From Saccharothrix espanaensis DSM 44229 (GTDB taxonomy: Bacteria; Actinomycetota; Actinomycetes; Mycobacteriales; Pseudonocardiaceae), in contig NC_019673.1 in assembly GCF_000328705.1 (NCBI RefSeq), positions 1-64,000 on the forward strand: DNA of 64,000 nt, written 5' to 3'. The position numbers and the translations under genes are program-made. Positions 39,994 to 48,528 of the stretch are shown here, piece by piece (the stretch's first letter is position 1; each line of letters starts with the position of its first letter). The notes beneath the pieces were generated by a model, which saw only the letters and a program-made list of their open reading frames with translations, was not told the origin of the DNA and searched no databases.

Positions 39994-40785
39994 GTGCAGG
40001 TGGAAGGTCGGACCGTCGTGGTCACCGGCGCGTCGCAGGGCATCGGCGCGGCCGCCGCCGAGGCGTTCGCCCGGCGGGGAGCGGTCGTCGTGCTGGTGGC
40101 CCGGGGCGCCGAAGCGCTCGACGCGGTCGTCGAGCGGATCTCCGGGTTCGGCGGCCGCGCCACCGCGATCCCGGCGGACCTGTCGGACGTCGACCGGATC
40201 CACGCGCTGGCCGAAGAGGTCGTGGCCGCACACGGCGTGCCGGACGTGCTGGTCAACAACGCGGGCGCGGGGCGGTGGCTGTTCCTGGACGAGACGCCGC
40301 CCGCGGAGCTCGACGCCATGACCGCCCTGCCGTTCACCGCGGCGATGCACCTGACCCGGGAGTTCCTGCCCGGGATGCGGCGGCGCGCGACCGGGCGGAT
40401 CGTCAACGTGAACTCGCCGGTCTCCCGGCTGCCGTGGCCCGGCGCGACCGGTTACGCCGCGTCCCGCTACGCGCTGCGCGGGCTGACCGCCGCCCTGCGG
40501 CTGGACCTGCGCGGCACCGGAGTCGGGGTGAGCGAGGTGGTGCCCGGCAAGGTGAGCAGCCGGTACTTCGACAACAACCCCGGCGCGGAGGAGCGGATCC
40601 CGGCCATCGCCCGGCTGATCCCGACCGTGACACCGCGACGGGTGGCGACCGAGATCCTCCGGGTGGTCGAACGCGACCGCGCCGAACGGGTGTTCCCGTG
40701 GCAGTTGAAGGCTTTCGAGCTCTCCGGCCGGCTGCTGCCCGGCCTCACCGGCCACCTGACCTGGCTCACCGGCACCCGGCGCTGA
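39994..40785 (+). CDS. Short-chain dehydrogenase/reductase with substituted active-site Lys
   Basis: A 263-residue classical SDR: cofactor motif TGASQGIGAAAAEAF (about 11-25), NNAG (about 88-91), and an active site with Ser in VNVNSPVSRLPW and Tyr154 in GYAASRYALRG. The usual Tyr-x-x-x-Lys is Tyr154-Ala-Ala-Ser-Arg158, so the catalytic Lys is Arg. Substrate unknown; it follows the MFS gene by 15 bp and is probably in the glycoside operon. GTG start at 39994 after GGAGAAGAGGG. The stop lies inside a 14-bp tandem repeat. Confidence 0.88.
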   Translation: MQVEGRTVVVTGASQGIGAAAAEAFARRGAVVVLVARGAEALDAVVERISGFGGRATAIPADLSDVDRIHALAEEVVAAHGVPDVLVNNAGAGRWLFLDETPPAELDAMTALPFTAAMHLTREFLPGMRRRATGRIVNVNSPVSRLPWPGATGYAASRYALRGLTAALRLDLRGTGVGVSEVVPGKVSSRYFDNNPGAEERIPAIARLIPTVTPRRVATEILRVVERDRAERVFPWQLKAFELSGRLLPGLTGHLTWLTGTRR

Positions 40786-40849
40786 CCACCCGGCGCTGAC
40801 CACCCGGCGCTGACCACCCGGCGCTGACCACCCGGCGCTGACCACCCGG
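40773..40849. repeat. 14-bp tandem repeat, 5.5 copies
   Basis: CACCCGGCGCTGAC is repeated perfectly at 40773, 40787, 40801, 40815 and 40829, then partially to 40849. The first unit encodes the last residues and stop of the SDR gene; every unit carries its own TGA. Confidence 0.95.
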
Positions 40850-40869
40850 TCGGGCCCGGACGTGGAACC

Positions 40870-40910
40870 GGCCCCGAATGTCTGCGCGGGAGGGGCAGAC
40901 ATTCGGGGCC
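40870..40910. terminator. Strong hairpin terminator, 16-bp stem
   Basis: GGCCCCGAATGTCTGC (40870-40885) pairs perfectly with 40895-40910 over a 9-nt loop, between the SDR operon and the convergent zinc-ribbon gene. Confidence 0.9.
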
Positions 40911-41117
40911 GACGTGGTGCCCGCGGACCAGTGCCGGTCGGGGAGGGAGGTGCACAACACCGGCCCGCGGATGCTTTGTGGAGTTGTCGGTCGTGAAGTT
41001 GTAGCCGGCCGGCGGTCCGTTCGTCGCGGTCGGGGGTTCGCACGTCCCGGACCGCCGGCCAGTAGGCGGGTGCTCGACCGTGTCGCGTCGGGGGAACGAC
41101 AGGTCGGGACCGCCCGT

Positions 41118-41480
41118 TCAGTGGGCTCGGGCCACCGCCGCACGTCGCGACCGGGTGACCGGAGGGGTCACCGGCGCGGAGCGCAGGTGCCGAGCGGGAC
41201 GCGGGGCCAGACCGCCCGCGACCAGGTGTTCGTACGCCGCCCGCCATACCGAGCACGGGCTCTTCTGCTGCCGCCACCGGCCGGAGCACTCCGGGCAGTT
41301 GCCCTTCTCGTCCGGTTCGTGCGAGGCCAGCAGCGCCCGCCACCCCTCGGTCAGCCGGGGCAGCTCGGAGCGCGCCACCGAGAGCAGGGACGGGGCGTCG
41401 GCCTCGTTGGCCAGCTCGTTGAGCAGGTCCAGCCGCTCCCACACCGCGTTGCGAAGAACTTGTCCGAGGATCTCGTCCAC
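41118..41480 (-). CDS. Hypothetical protein with Cys/His zinc-ribbon-like motif
   Basis: A 120-residue protein: helical N-terminus (VDEILGQVLRNAVWERLDLL), then LLASHEPDEKGNCPECSGRW and SPCSVWRAAYEHL. The CPEC pair plus a downstream Cys and His suggests a metal site. The C-terminus is basic and disordered. Similar small proteins are widespread in Pseudonocardiales, without known function. GTG 41480 is the likeliest start; a longer frame goes back to 41576. It follows the gene at 41494 on the same strand with a 13-bp gap. Confidence 0.65.
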   Translation of the reverse strand: MDEILGQVLRNAVWERLDLLNELANEADAPSLLSVARSELPRLTEGWRALLASHEPDEKGNCPECSGRWRQQKSPCSVWRAAYEHLVAGGLAPRPARHLRSAPVTPPVTRSRRAAVARAH

Positions 41481-41493
41481 CGAAACGTCACCG

Positions 41494-41841
41494 TCACCTT
41501 TCCGCCTGCTCGGCGGCTTCACGTAGCGCGGCCCTGAGCTGCACGAGCTGGTCGGCCGAGAGCACCGCGGTCTCACCCGGCGGGCCGACCAGGACCACGC
41601 GGCCCTGGTCGACCAACACGGTGAGGCAGCGTTCCCGGTCCACCACGTCGCTGCAGCGAATCCGCCACCAGCGACGCTGCCCGGTCGAGCCGCGCCATCC
41701 GGAGTCGAGGTCGGTCGACTCCTGGACGTTCAGGGGAGCCGGGGCGGAGCCGGCCGTGGCGACGGCGCGCGCTGCCGACCCACCTGAGGTGGTCACCGCC
41801 CGCTCGATCAGGTCCACAGCCGAGTTCCTCTCCGTGCTCAC
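41494..41841 (-). CDS. Hypothetical protein
   Basis: A 115-residue unrecognised protein. The N-terminal half is Ala/Ser-rich; the C-terminal half has WWRIRCSDVVDRERCLTVLV, VVLVGPPGETAVLS and a terminal amphipathic helix ADQLVQLRAALREAAEQ. GTG 41841 was chosen because it begins STERNSAVDLIERAV; ATG 41916 is the upstream alternative. It is divergent from the NsdA-like regulator and upstream of the zinc-ribbon gene, with which it probably forms a two-gene operon. Confidence 0.55.
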   Translation of the reverse strand: MSTERNSAVDLIERAVTTSGGSAARAVATAGSAPAPLNVQESTDLDSGWRGSTGQRRWWRIRCSDVVDRERCLTVLVDQGRVVLVGPPGETAVLSADQLVQLRAALREAAEQAER

Positions 41842-42033
41842 TCGCTTACCGGATCCCAGATTGCGATGATTCAACCCGGATCGGGACGTCACAGCGCTAG
41901 CCGGTGGTCGTTCCACGGTGAGCGGTCAGTGGAGTTCGGCAGGGCCGATCAGCCTCGCCGATCGGTACTTCCTGCACTTGGGGGAGTGCCCCTACTCTGC
42001 CGATGACGCCCAAAGGACTGTGAGGGGGCGCAA

Positions 42034-43419
42034 TTGAACACCATCGGTTCGCAAAGCTCTCCTGTTACGCCGGATGTCTGGGACCAGCAGGAGATGCGGG
42101 ATGCGCTGGCCAGGCGCGAGATCAGCTCGGTGTACCGGCTGCTCCGACGGCACGGCGTGTCGCAGCGCCAGATCGCGGCGCTGACGGGCCAGTCGCAGTC
42201 CGAAGTCTCGGAGATCCTGAAGGGGCGTCAGGTCATGGCCTACGACGTCCTCGCCCGGATCGCCCAGGGCTTGGGTGTCCCCAGGGGATACATGGGCCTC
42301 GCCTACGACGAGGCCACGGCAGTGCGGGTGGCCGCGACCGCGGAGGCACCCCAGTCTGAGGAGGACGAGTCGGTGAAGCGAAGGAAGTTCCTCGCGCACG
42401 CCGCCGCCATCACCGTGGGTGCGGCCGTGTTCGGCACGGACTCCGGGTCTTGGGCATCGTCGCCCGCGCAGACACCGGCCCCCGGCCGGATCGGCATGAC
42501 CGACGTCCGACAGGTCGAAGCCGCGACCAGGGCACTGCGCACCCTGGACTACCAGTACGGCGGCGGCTCGTGCCGCGACGCCGTCGTCGCCCAGCTCTCG
42601 TGGGGCCAGCAGATGCTCGGCGCCAACGCGACCGACCTGGTCAAGGAGAGGCTCTACGTCGCCCTCGCCGACCTGCACAACCTGGCCGGCTGGACGTCGT
42701 TCGACACCGGCCTGTACGACTCCGCGCGCAACCACTTCGGCCAGGCCCTCGGGCTCGCGAAGCAGGGCCGCAAGGAGGAGCTGGTCGCGAACATCCTGTA
42801 CCGGATGGGCCGCGTCTACCTGCACCAGAACGCGCCGGACGACGCGCTCAAGGTGTTCCAGCTCGGCCAGCTGGCGGCGCAGAACTCCGGTTCGAAGCTG
42901 GCGGTCGGCATCCTGTGCGCCAACGAGGCGTGGGCCTACGCCAAGATGGGCTCCGACGACCAGGCGCTCAAGCTGCTCGGCCGGGCGCGCGACGAGTTCG
43001 CCCGCGCCAACATCAGCGAGGCGCCCGCGTGGGCGAAGTTCTTCGACGCCAACGACTTCTCGGCGATGATCGGCACCGTGCACACGGAGCTGGCGCTCAC
43101 CGTCGACGCGAAGAAGTACACCCGCATCGCGATCCCGGCGCTGTCCAAGGCCATCAACGGCTTCGGCGAGGACATGAGCCGCAGCCGCTCGTTCAACCTG
43201 ACCTCGCTGTCGATCAACCACCTGCTGGAGGGCGACATCGACCACGGCGCCCGGGTCGGCAAGCAGGCGATCGACCTGTCCGAGGGCCTCAAGTCGGTGC
43301 GCACCAAGGACCGCATGATGCCGTTGCAGGCCGAGGCGGAGAAGCGCCGCAACAACCCGGACGCACGTGAACTGGCCGACCGCGTCGCCAAGTTCACCGG
43401 CACGGACAGCGCGGCCTGA
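42034..43419 (+). CDS. XRE-family HTH and TPR-like regulator (NsdA-like)
   Basis: A 461-residue regulator: an N-terminal XRE helix-turn-helix (YRLLRRHGVSQRQIAALTG and QSQSEVSEILKGRQVMAYDV, about residues 33-72), a short linker with a basic-then-hydrophobic segment (KRRKFLAHAAAITVGAAVFG) resembling a twin-Arg-less signal or buried helix, and a long helical TPR-like region to the C-terminus. The layout resembles Streptomyces NsdA, a negative regulator of antibiotic production and sporulation; equivalence is inference. TTG start at 42034 after GAGGGGG. Confidence 0.82.
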   Translation: MNTIGSQSSPVTPDVWDQQEMRDALARREISSVYRLLRRHGVSQRQIAALTGQSQSEVSEILKGRQVMAYDVLARIAQGLGVPRGYMGLAYDEATAVRVAATAEAPQSEEDESVKRRKFLAHAAAITVGAAVFGTDSGSWASSPAQTPAPGRIGMTDVRQVEAATRALRTLDYQYGGGSCRDAVVAQLSWGQQMLGANATDLVKERLYVALADLHNLAGWTSFDTGLYDSARNHFGQALGLAKQGRKEELVANILYRMGRVYLHQNAPDDALKVFQLGQLAAQNSGSKLAVGILCANEAWAYAKMGSDDQALKLLGRARDEFARANISEAPAWAKFFDANDFSAMIGTVHTELALTVDAKKYTRIAIPALSKAINGFGEDMSRSRSFNLTSLSINHLLEGDIDHGARVGKQAIDLSEGLKSVRTKDRMMPLQAEAEKRRNNPDARELADRVAKFTGTDSAA

Positions 43420-43469
43420 CCCTGGGCGTCGCGCTGGATGGCAGGTTCACCCCCGCCACGCTGACCGCC

Positions 43470-44324
43470 GTGCTGGAGCGGATCTGCGGCGACCTCGGGT
43501 TGGCGCACCGGGACGCCCGGCTGGTGAAGTTCACCTCGAACGCCGTGTTCGACCTCCCCGCCGACCGGGTCGTGGTCCGGATCGTCGGGTCGATGGGTCT
43601 GCGGCACCGGGCCGCGAAGGTCGTGCGGGTGGCCCGCTGGCTGGCCGCCCACGACGTGCCCGCGGTGCGCCTGGTCGAGGAGTTCCCGCAGCCCCTGACC
43701 ATCGGCGAGCACCAGGCCACCATCTGGCACTCGGTGCCGTCCTCGGGCCCGCCGGTCGACGGCCGTGACCTGGGGAACCTGTTGCGCCGCCTGCACTCGC
43801 TGCCCGCACCGCCGTTCGACCTGCCGCGCTGGTCGCCGCTGGACGACGTGCGCGGGCGCATCGCGGACGCCGAGGAGCTGTCGACGTCGGACCGGGTCTT
43901 CCTGGAGGAGCGGGTCGCGGTGCTGGCGGAGCGGCTGGCGGGCCTGGCGACCGCGCTGCCGGAGGGCGTGGTGCACGGCGACGCCCACCTGGGCAACCTC
44001 ATCCCGAGCCCCGCCGGGCCGGTGCTCTGCGACTTCGACTCGACCAGCCTCGGCCCGCGCGAGTGGGACCTGAGCACGCTGCCGGTCGGCGTCGCCCGGT
44101 TCGGCCACCCGGCGCGGTGGCACCGGCAGTTGGTCCGGGTGTACGGGTTCGACGTCACGCGGTGGGCGGGTTTCCCGGTGCTGCGCGACGTGCGCGAGCT
44201 CAAGCTGACCACCAGCGTGCTGCCGATCCTGCGCAGCCACCCCGACGTGCGCGACGAGCTGCGCGGGCGGCTGGCGGCGCTGCGGGTCGGCGATACCAGG
44301 GCCCGGTGGTCGCCCTACCGGTGA
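43470..44324 (+). CDS. Aminoglycoside phosphotransferase (APH) family kinase
   Basis: A 284-residue protein-kinase-fold phosphotransferase. Visible features are VKFTSNAVFDLPADRVVVRI (N-lobe), the catalytic loop VVHGDAHLGNLI with the APH Brenner motif HGDxHxxN, and the metal-binding DFDSTSLGPREWDL. It could phosphorylate a small molecule (choline, homoserine, antibiotic); the substrate cannot be read from sequence and resistance should not be assumed. GTG 43470 is the first start codon in frame, 50 bp after the regulator; an unconventional upstream CTG would add about 16 residues with a sensible-looking sequence. Confidence 0.8.
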   Translation: MLERICGDLGLAHRDARLVKFTSNAVFDLPADRVVVRIVGSMGLRHRAAKVVRVARWLAAHDVPAVRLVEEFPQPLTIGEHQATIWHSVPSSGPPVDGRDLGNLLRRLHSLPAPPFDLPRWSPLDDVRGRIADAEELSTSDRVFLEERVAVLAERLAGLATALPEGVVHGDAHLGNLIPSPAGPVLCDFDSTSLGPREWDLSTLPVGVARFGHPARWHRQLVRVYGFDVTRWAGFPVLRDVRELKLTTSVLPILRSHPDVRDELRGRLAALRVGDTRARWSPYR

Positions 44325-44411
44325 ACCCGCGCGAGTGGGGGAACGAAGCGGTAACGCTCGGGCCGTCGATTCCGACTCACGCAGCGACGGGGGCTGCGTG
44401 ACTGCGGTGAG

Positions 44412-44711
44412 GTGCACGTGATCGGACAGTGGGTGGGTGCTCGGCGCAGGCGCACGAAGCGCGCGCTGAAGGCGGCGCGGATGCTGGACGAGGTAGTGGA
44501 CACCCAGCTGCCGCTGCTCGCGTCGTTCGACGAGGACCGGCGTCGCCGCTCCGCCGACTACCTCGCCGAACTGGTCAAGCTCGCCCAGGACTACCGGTAC
44601 TTCGCGCACGGCTGGATCGACGCGAAGGAGCTGGACCGGCGCGGCCACCGGGCCGTGGCGACCCTCGGCAAGCTGCGCGCGGACCCTACAGCGCGACTGA
44701 TCACCGACTAG
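44412..44711 (+). CDS. Hypothetical small basic protein
   Basis: A 99-residue helical protein of unknown function: Arg/Lys-rich start (ARRRRTKRALKAARMLDEVV), then SADYLAELVKLAQDYRYFAHGWIDAKEL and GHRAVATLGKLRADP. No signal or transmembrane segment. GTG 44412 or GTG 44418 can be the start. It is convergent with the NmrA-like gene. Confidence 0.6.
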   Translation: MHVIGQWVGARRRRTKRALKAARMLDEVVDTQLPLLASFDEDRRRRSADYLAELVKLAQDYRYFAHGWIDAKELDRRGHRAVATLGKLRADPTARLITD

Positions 44712-44747
44712 CCCGCCCGGCGCAGCTCACCGCACCGAACGGTCCAC

Positions 44748-45545
44748 TCACCGCACGGGGCCCCAGACCCGCGTGGCGTAGTCGGCGAAGTCGATCGCCG
44801 TCCGACCCGTCACCTCGGGAACGGCCTCGGTGGTGGTCGCGGGTCGCAGCCGTGCGAAGGCGGCGATCTCGCCCTCGGTCTGCTCGGCGGGCATCCCCAG
44901 ACCCCGTTGCTGCGCCCGGTAGCCGTCCGGTGTGCCGTCGAACGCGAGCCGGCGTCCGGCCGCCTCGCCGATCAGCGCGAACGCCTCGGCGAAGCTCAGC
45001 GCGCGGGGCCCGGTCACCTCGTAGGTGCGGCCTTCGTGGCCGGGCGTGGTCAAGGCGACGGCGGCGACGGCCGCGATGTCGTCGGCGTCCACGAACGCCT
45101 GCGGGGTGTCGCCGAGGGGGACGGCCAGCGCCCCGGCCTCGACGGCGGGGCGGAAGAAGCCCTCGTCGAAGTTCTGGTCGAACCAGTCCGCGCGCACGAT
45201 CGTCCAGTCGGCGCCCGAGGCTTTCAGGTCGCGTTCGGCGGCGAGCAGCCGCTCGTCCCCCATCTCCTCGATGCCGCGGCTGGAGAGCAGGACGATCCGG
45301 CGGACGCCCTGGTCGACGGCCTCGTGGACGAAGGCGGGGTCGATCGGGAGTTCGTGCGGGGCCATCAGGTAGACGGCGTGGGTGCCGGCCAGGGTCGGCC
45401 GCCACGTGTCGCGGTCGGTCCAGTCGAACCGCACGTCGCCGCTGCGCGACGCCCGCCGGACGGGGTGGCCCTGCTGCGCGAGCCGGCCGGCCACCCGTCG
45501 TCCGGTCGAACCGGTGGCTCCCAGTACCAGGATGAGTCGGTCCAT
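44748..45545 (-). CDS. NmrA-like NAD(P)-binding reductase
   Basis: A 265-residue atypical SDR/NmrA family protein: LILVLGATGSTGRRVAGRLAQQG (GxxGxxG dinucleotide motif, about 4-26), RRASRSGDVRFDW, IVLLSSRGIEEMG, TIVRADWFDQNFDEGFF and FVDADDIAAVAAVAL. This pattern is typical of NmrA/QOR2-type quinone reductases and redox-sensing proteins. ATG 45545 was chosen; an upstream ATG at 45575 would add ten residues. Physiological substrate unknown. Confidence 0.85.
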   Translation of the reverse strand: MDRLILVLGATGSTGRRVAGRLAQQGHPVRRASRSGDVRFDWTDRDTWRPTLAGTHAVYLMAPHELPIDPAFVHEAVDQGVRRIVLLSSRGIEEMGDERLLAAERDLKASGADWTIVRADWFDQNFDEGFFRPAVEAGALAVPLGDTPQAFVDADDIAAVAAVALTTPGHEGRTYEVTGPRALSFAEAFALIGEAAGRRLAFDGTPDGYRAQQRGLGMPAEQTEGEIAAFARLRPATTTEAVPEVTGRTAIDFADYATRVWGPVR

Positions 45546-45643
45546 GCCGTCGAGTAGATCAGGCGCGTACGACATTTTTGCGGCGGCGATCGCCGGCCGG
45601 TCGGTTATGCATCAAGCCGACGGGGGAGGCGGACATCGTCGGG

Positions 45644-48528
45644 TTGGAGAGCGCCGCGCTGAGGGTGGGCGGCACGATCGCGTCGGCGGGCGCGAAGTCC
45701 TGGTTGCGGCGGCGCAGGGCGGCGTTCGAGCGCTCGGCGAGCCTGGCGGAGCTGGCGCAGGCGGAGCTCAAGGGGCCGTTGCAGCAGCGGAAGCTGGACA
45801 ACCTGGTCGGCCGCATCGGCCAGCAGGTGGCCGAGCAGTTGGCACCGGTGCTGTCGGGCCGGTTCGCCGACGTGCCCTCGGACGAGGCCGAGGCGGCGGT
45901 GCTGGCCGTGGTCGACGTGCTGGAGGACGTGGACCTGTCGGACGAGGCCCTGCTGGCGGTCGACGCGGATGCCGAGGTGCTGGCCAAACGCATCCGTGCG
46001 CAGTTCCCGCGCCGGGCGGCGTCGCTGTCACCGCGCGCCGAGGAGCTGCACGAACTCGCGCTGGACCTGGCGTGCCGGCACCTGGTGCAGGTCGTCCGGC
46101 ACCTGCCGTCGTTCCAACCGGTGGCCTTGGCCGAGGTGCTGAGCCGCCTGACGTCCCAGGCCGACCAGCTGGAGAACCTCCTCGCCCGCACCCCCACCAC
46201 CAGCCTCTACGCCCCGGCCGGCACCAACCGCGACGAGCTGTTCCGCGTCGAGTACCTGGCCACACTGGCCGCCACCCTCGACCGGTTGGAACTGCTGGGC
46301 CTGCCCGGCGACGAACAGCCGACCTTGGCTCTGACGGTCGCCTACCTGAGCCTCAGCGTGTCCGGCTCCTCGGGTTCGGCGAAGGCGAAACGCGGCCGGG
46401 TGCAGGTGGAGAACTGGTTCGACCCGTTGGCCAGGAACGATTCCCAGGACGCCGAGGGCGTTCCGGTCGAAGCCGCCATCGGCGACAACCCACGGGTGTT
46501 GCTGCGCGGCGATGCGGGTTCCGGCAAAACGACCCTGGTGAACTGGCTCGCGGTACGTGCCGCCCGAGCCGAACTCTCCGACGCACTGGCCGGCTGGAAC
46601 GACCGGGTCCCGTTCATGGTCCGGCTGAGGACGTTCGCCGACGGCGACCTGCCCAACCCCGAGAACTTCGTTTCACGATGCACGCCCATGATCGCCCAGG
46701 TGATGCCGGAGGGTTGGGTGCACCGGCAGTTGGTGGCCGGCCGGGCGATGTTGTTGGTGGACGGTGTGGACGAGGTGCCGGCGGGTCGGCGTCGCGAGGT
46801 GAAGTCGTGGCTGCGGGACTTGTTGGCGACGTTCCCGGACACCCACGTGGTGGTGACGGCTCGTACGGCGGCGGCGGACAGCCGGTGGCTCGCGGCCGAG
46901 GAATTCCAAGCGGTCACCTTGGAGCCGATGAACCCGCTGAACATCGTCGACTTCGTCGAGCGCTGGCACCAGGCCGCAGAGCTGTCCGGCGCGGAAATCG
47001 GCGATGCCGAACGTCGGTTGCGCGCCCAGTTGGAACGGCCGCACCTGCGGCAGTTGGCGGCGAGCCCGTTGCTGTGCGCAATGTTGTGCGCGCTGAACCT
47101 GTCACACCGCTCGGAGTTGCCGCGAAACCGAATGGACTTGTACGCCAAGGCGCTGGCGATGCTGCTGCACCTGCGCGACGCGGAACGCGGAATCCCGGTC
47201 CTGCTGGGTGACGTGGAGAAGCGGGTGCTGCTGCGGGATCTGGCGTGGCGATTGACGCTGGCGGACAAGGTGGAACTGTCGGCGGCGGATGCGTTGGAGC
47301 ACATCGGGCGCAAGCTGCCCGGGATGCCGAACGTCACCATCGAACCCAAACCGATCTTCGACCACCTGCTGGAACGCAGCGGCGTCCTGCGCGAACCGGT
47401 TCCCGGCCGAATCGACTTCGTGCACCGGACGTTCCTGGAGTACCTGGCGGCGGATGAGGCGATCCAACAGCACCACGTACCGACCTTGATCTCCCACGCC
47501 CACTTGGACACCTGGTGGGAAACCGTCGTGATGGCGTGCCTGCCACCTCAGGCTGTTGGCAGCTGCCTGCCTTGAAACCGTGCGCGACATCGCACCCGAA
47601 GTGAGCGCCCGGATCGACGCTCTGGTGCAGGACAAACTTGTGCCACCGCGCAGCCTGAAGGAGACGAGGTTGCTGTCCTCGATCGGTCACCGCGTGCTGC
47701 GCTACCTGCGATGTGAAGGCCGCCGCCTCGGTCCGGGTTGCGGCCCTCACCGGCACAGCGGACGCGTTGCCGCTGCTCGCCGAGTACGCCCAGGACACCC
47801 GGTACATGGTGCAGAACGAGTTGAGTGCGGGGTCCCCGCTGAACAACGGAGGCCTGACGATCAGGTCTCGGAAACTGCTCCGCCATACCCGACGACTACC
47901 CGCGCTGACCCGACTGAAAATCAACTTGGGGCCCCACGAAACGGTCGAAGACCTCTGGTTCTTCGCGGACATCCCGGAATTGGTGGGTTTGGGCGTGACC
48001 CTTGATCCGTCAAAGGACCATGACCTGGTCGCGTTGGGTTCCAGTCGGCACTTGCAGCGCCTCTCCCTGTTTGGCGTGGAGAGTACTGAAGATTTGTCGC
48101 CCATCGCCGACTTCCGCGAACTCGGGCACCTGTCGCTGGCGGGATACTCCGACGCCAGGCTGTCCGATTTCGACTGCATTCCGTCAGTGTGGGGCATAAG
48201 CCTGCACCGGCCACTGGAGGCGAAATTGGGCAACGCCTCACGGGTGTTTGGTCAGATCGGAAGTCTCAACCTGTCCAGCTTCGACCACGTCGATCTCGGT
48301 CTGCTGCCGGAGTCGCTGCATTTTCTGGTGTTGCAGGACATGCGAGTCCGGAACCTGGCCCCGCTCGCCCGGCTCGTGCTGCTGAAATCGCTCTACCTGT
48401 TGGACCTCAAGGATTTCGATGGCGACTTCAGGCCGTTGGCAGCACTCGATCTCCAAATTCTGGGAATCGACCGCGAAGATGGCTGCACGGGTCTCGAAGG
48501 GATATCCGGAAAGATCCAAATCGGCTAG
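45644..48528 (+). pseudogene. NACHT-LRR (NLR-like) STAND NTPase gene broken by two frame disruptions
   Basis: The first frame (start probably near 45644; open from 45578) encodes an N-terminal helical domain, then a NACHT NTPase with Walker A GDAGSGKTT (46508-46534), Walker B MLLVDGVDEVP (46748-46780), sensor VVVTART, and winged-helix/superhelical segments, ending at TGA 47573 after VVMAC. From about 47543 the homologous reading continues in the next frame (HLRLLAAACLETVRD). At about 47705-47716 it shifts again into a third frame that runs as a leucine-rich-repeat sensor (LTRLKINLG, LQRLSLFGV, LGHLSLAGY, LKSLYLLDL) to TAG 48526. Bacterial NACHT/NLR-like proteins are antiphage sensors. Here the NTPase and sensor are separated, so the gene is probably inactive. 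It shares its stop bases with the convergent copD. Confidence 0.85.

Noticed and set aside
43470..44324. Antibiotic-resistance call for the APH-family gene
   Set aside because: The fold is shared by choline, homoserine and other kinases; nothing in the sequence or neighbourhood identifies an aminoglycoside substrate.
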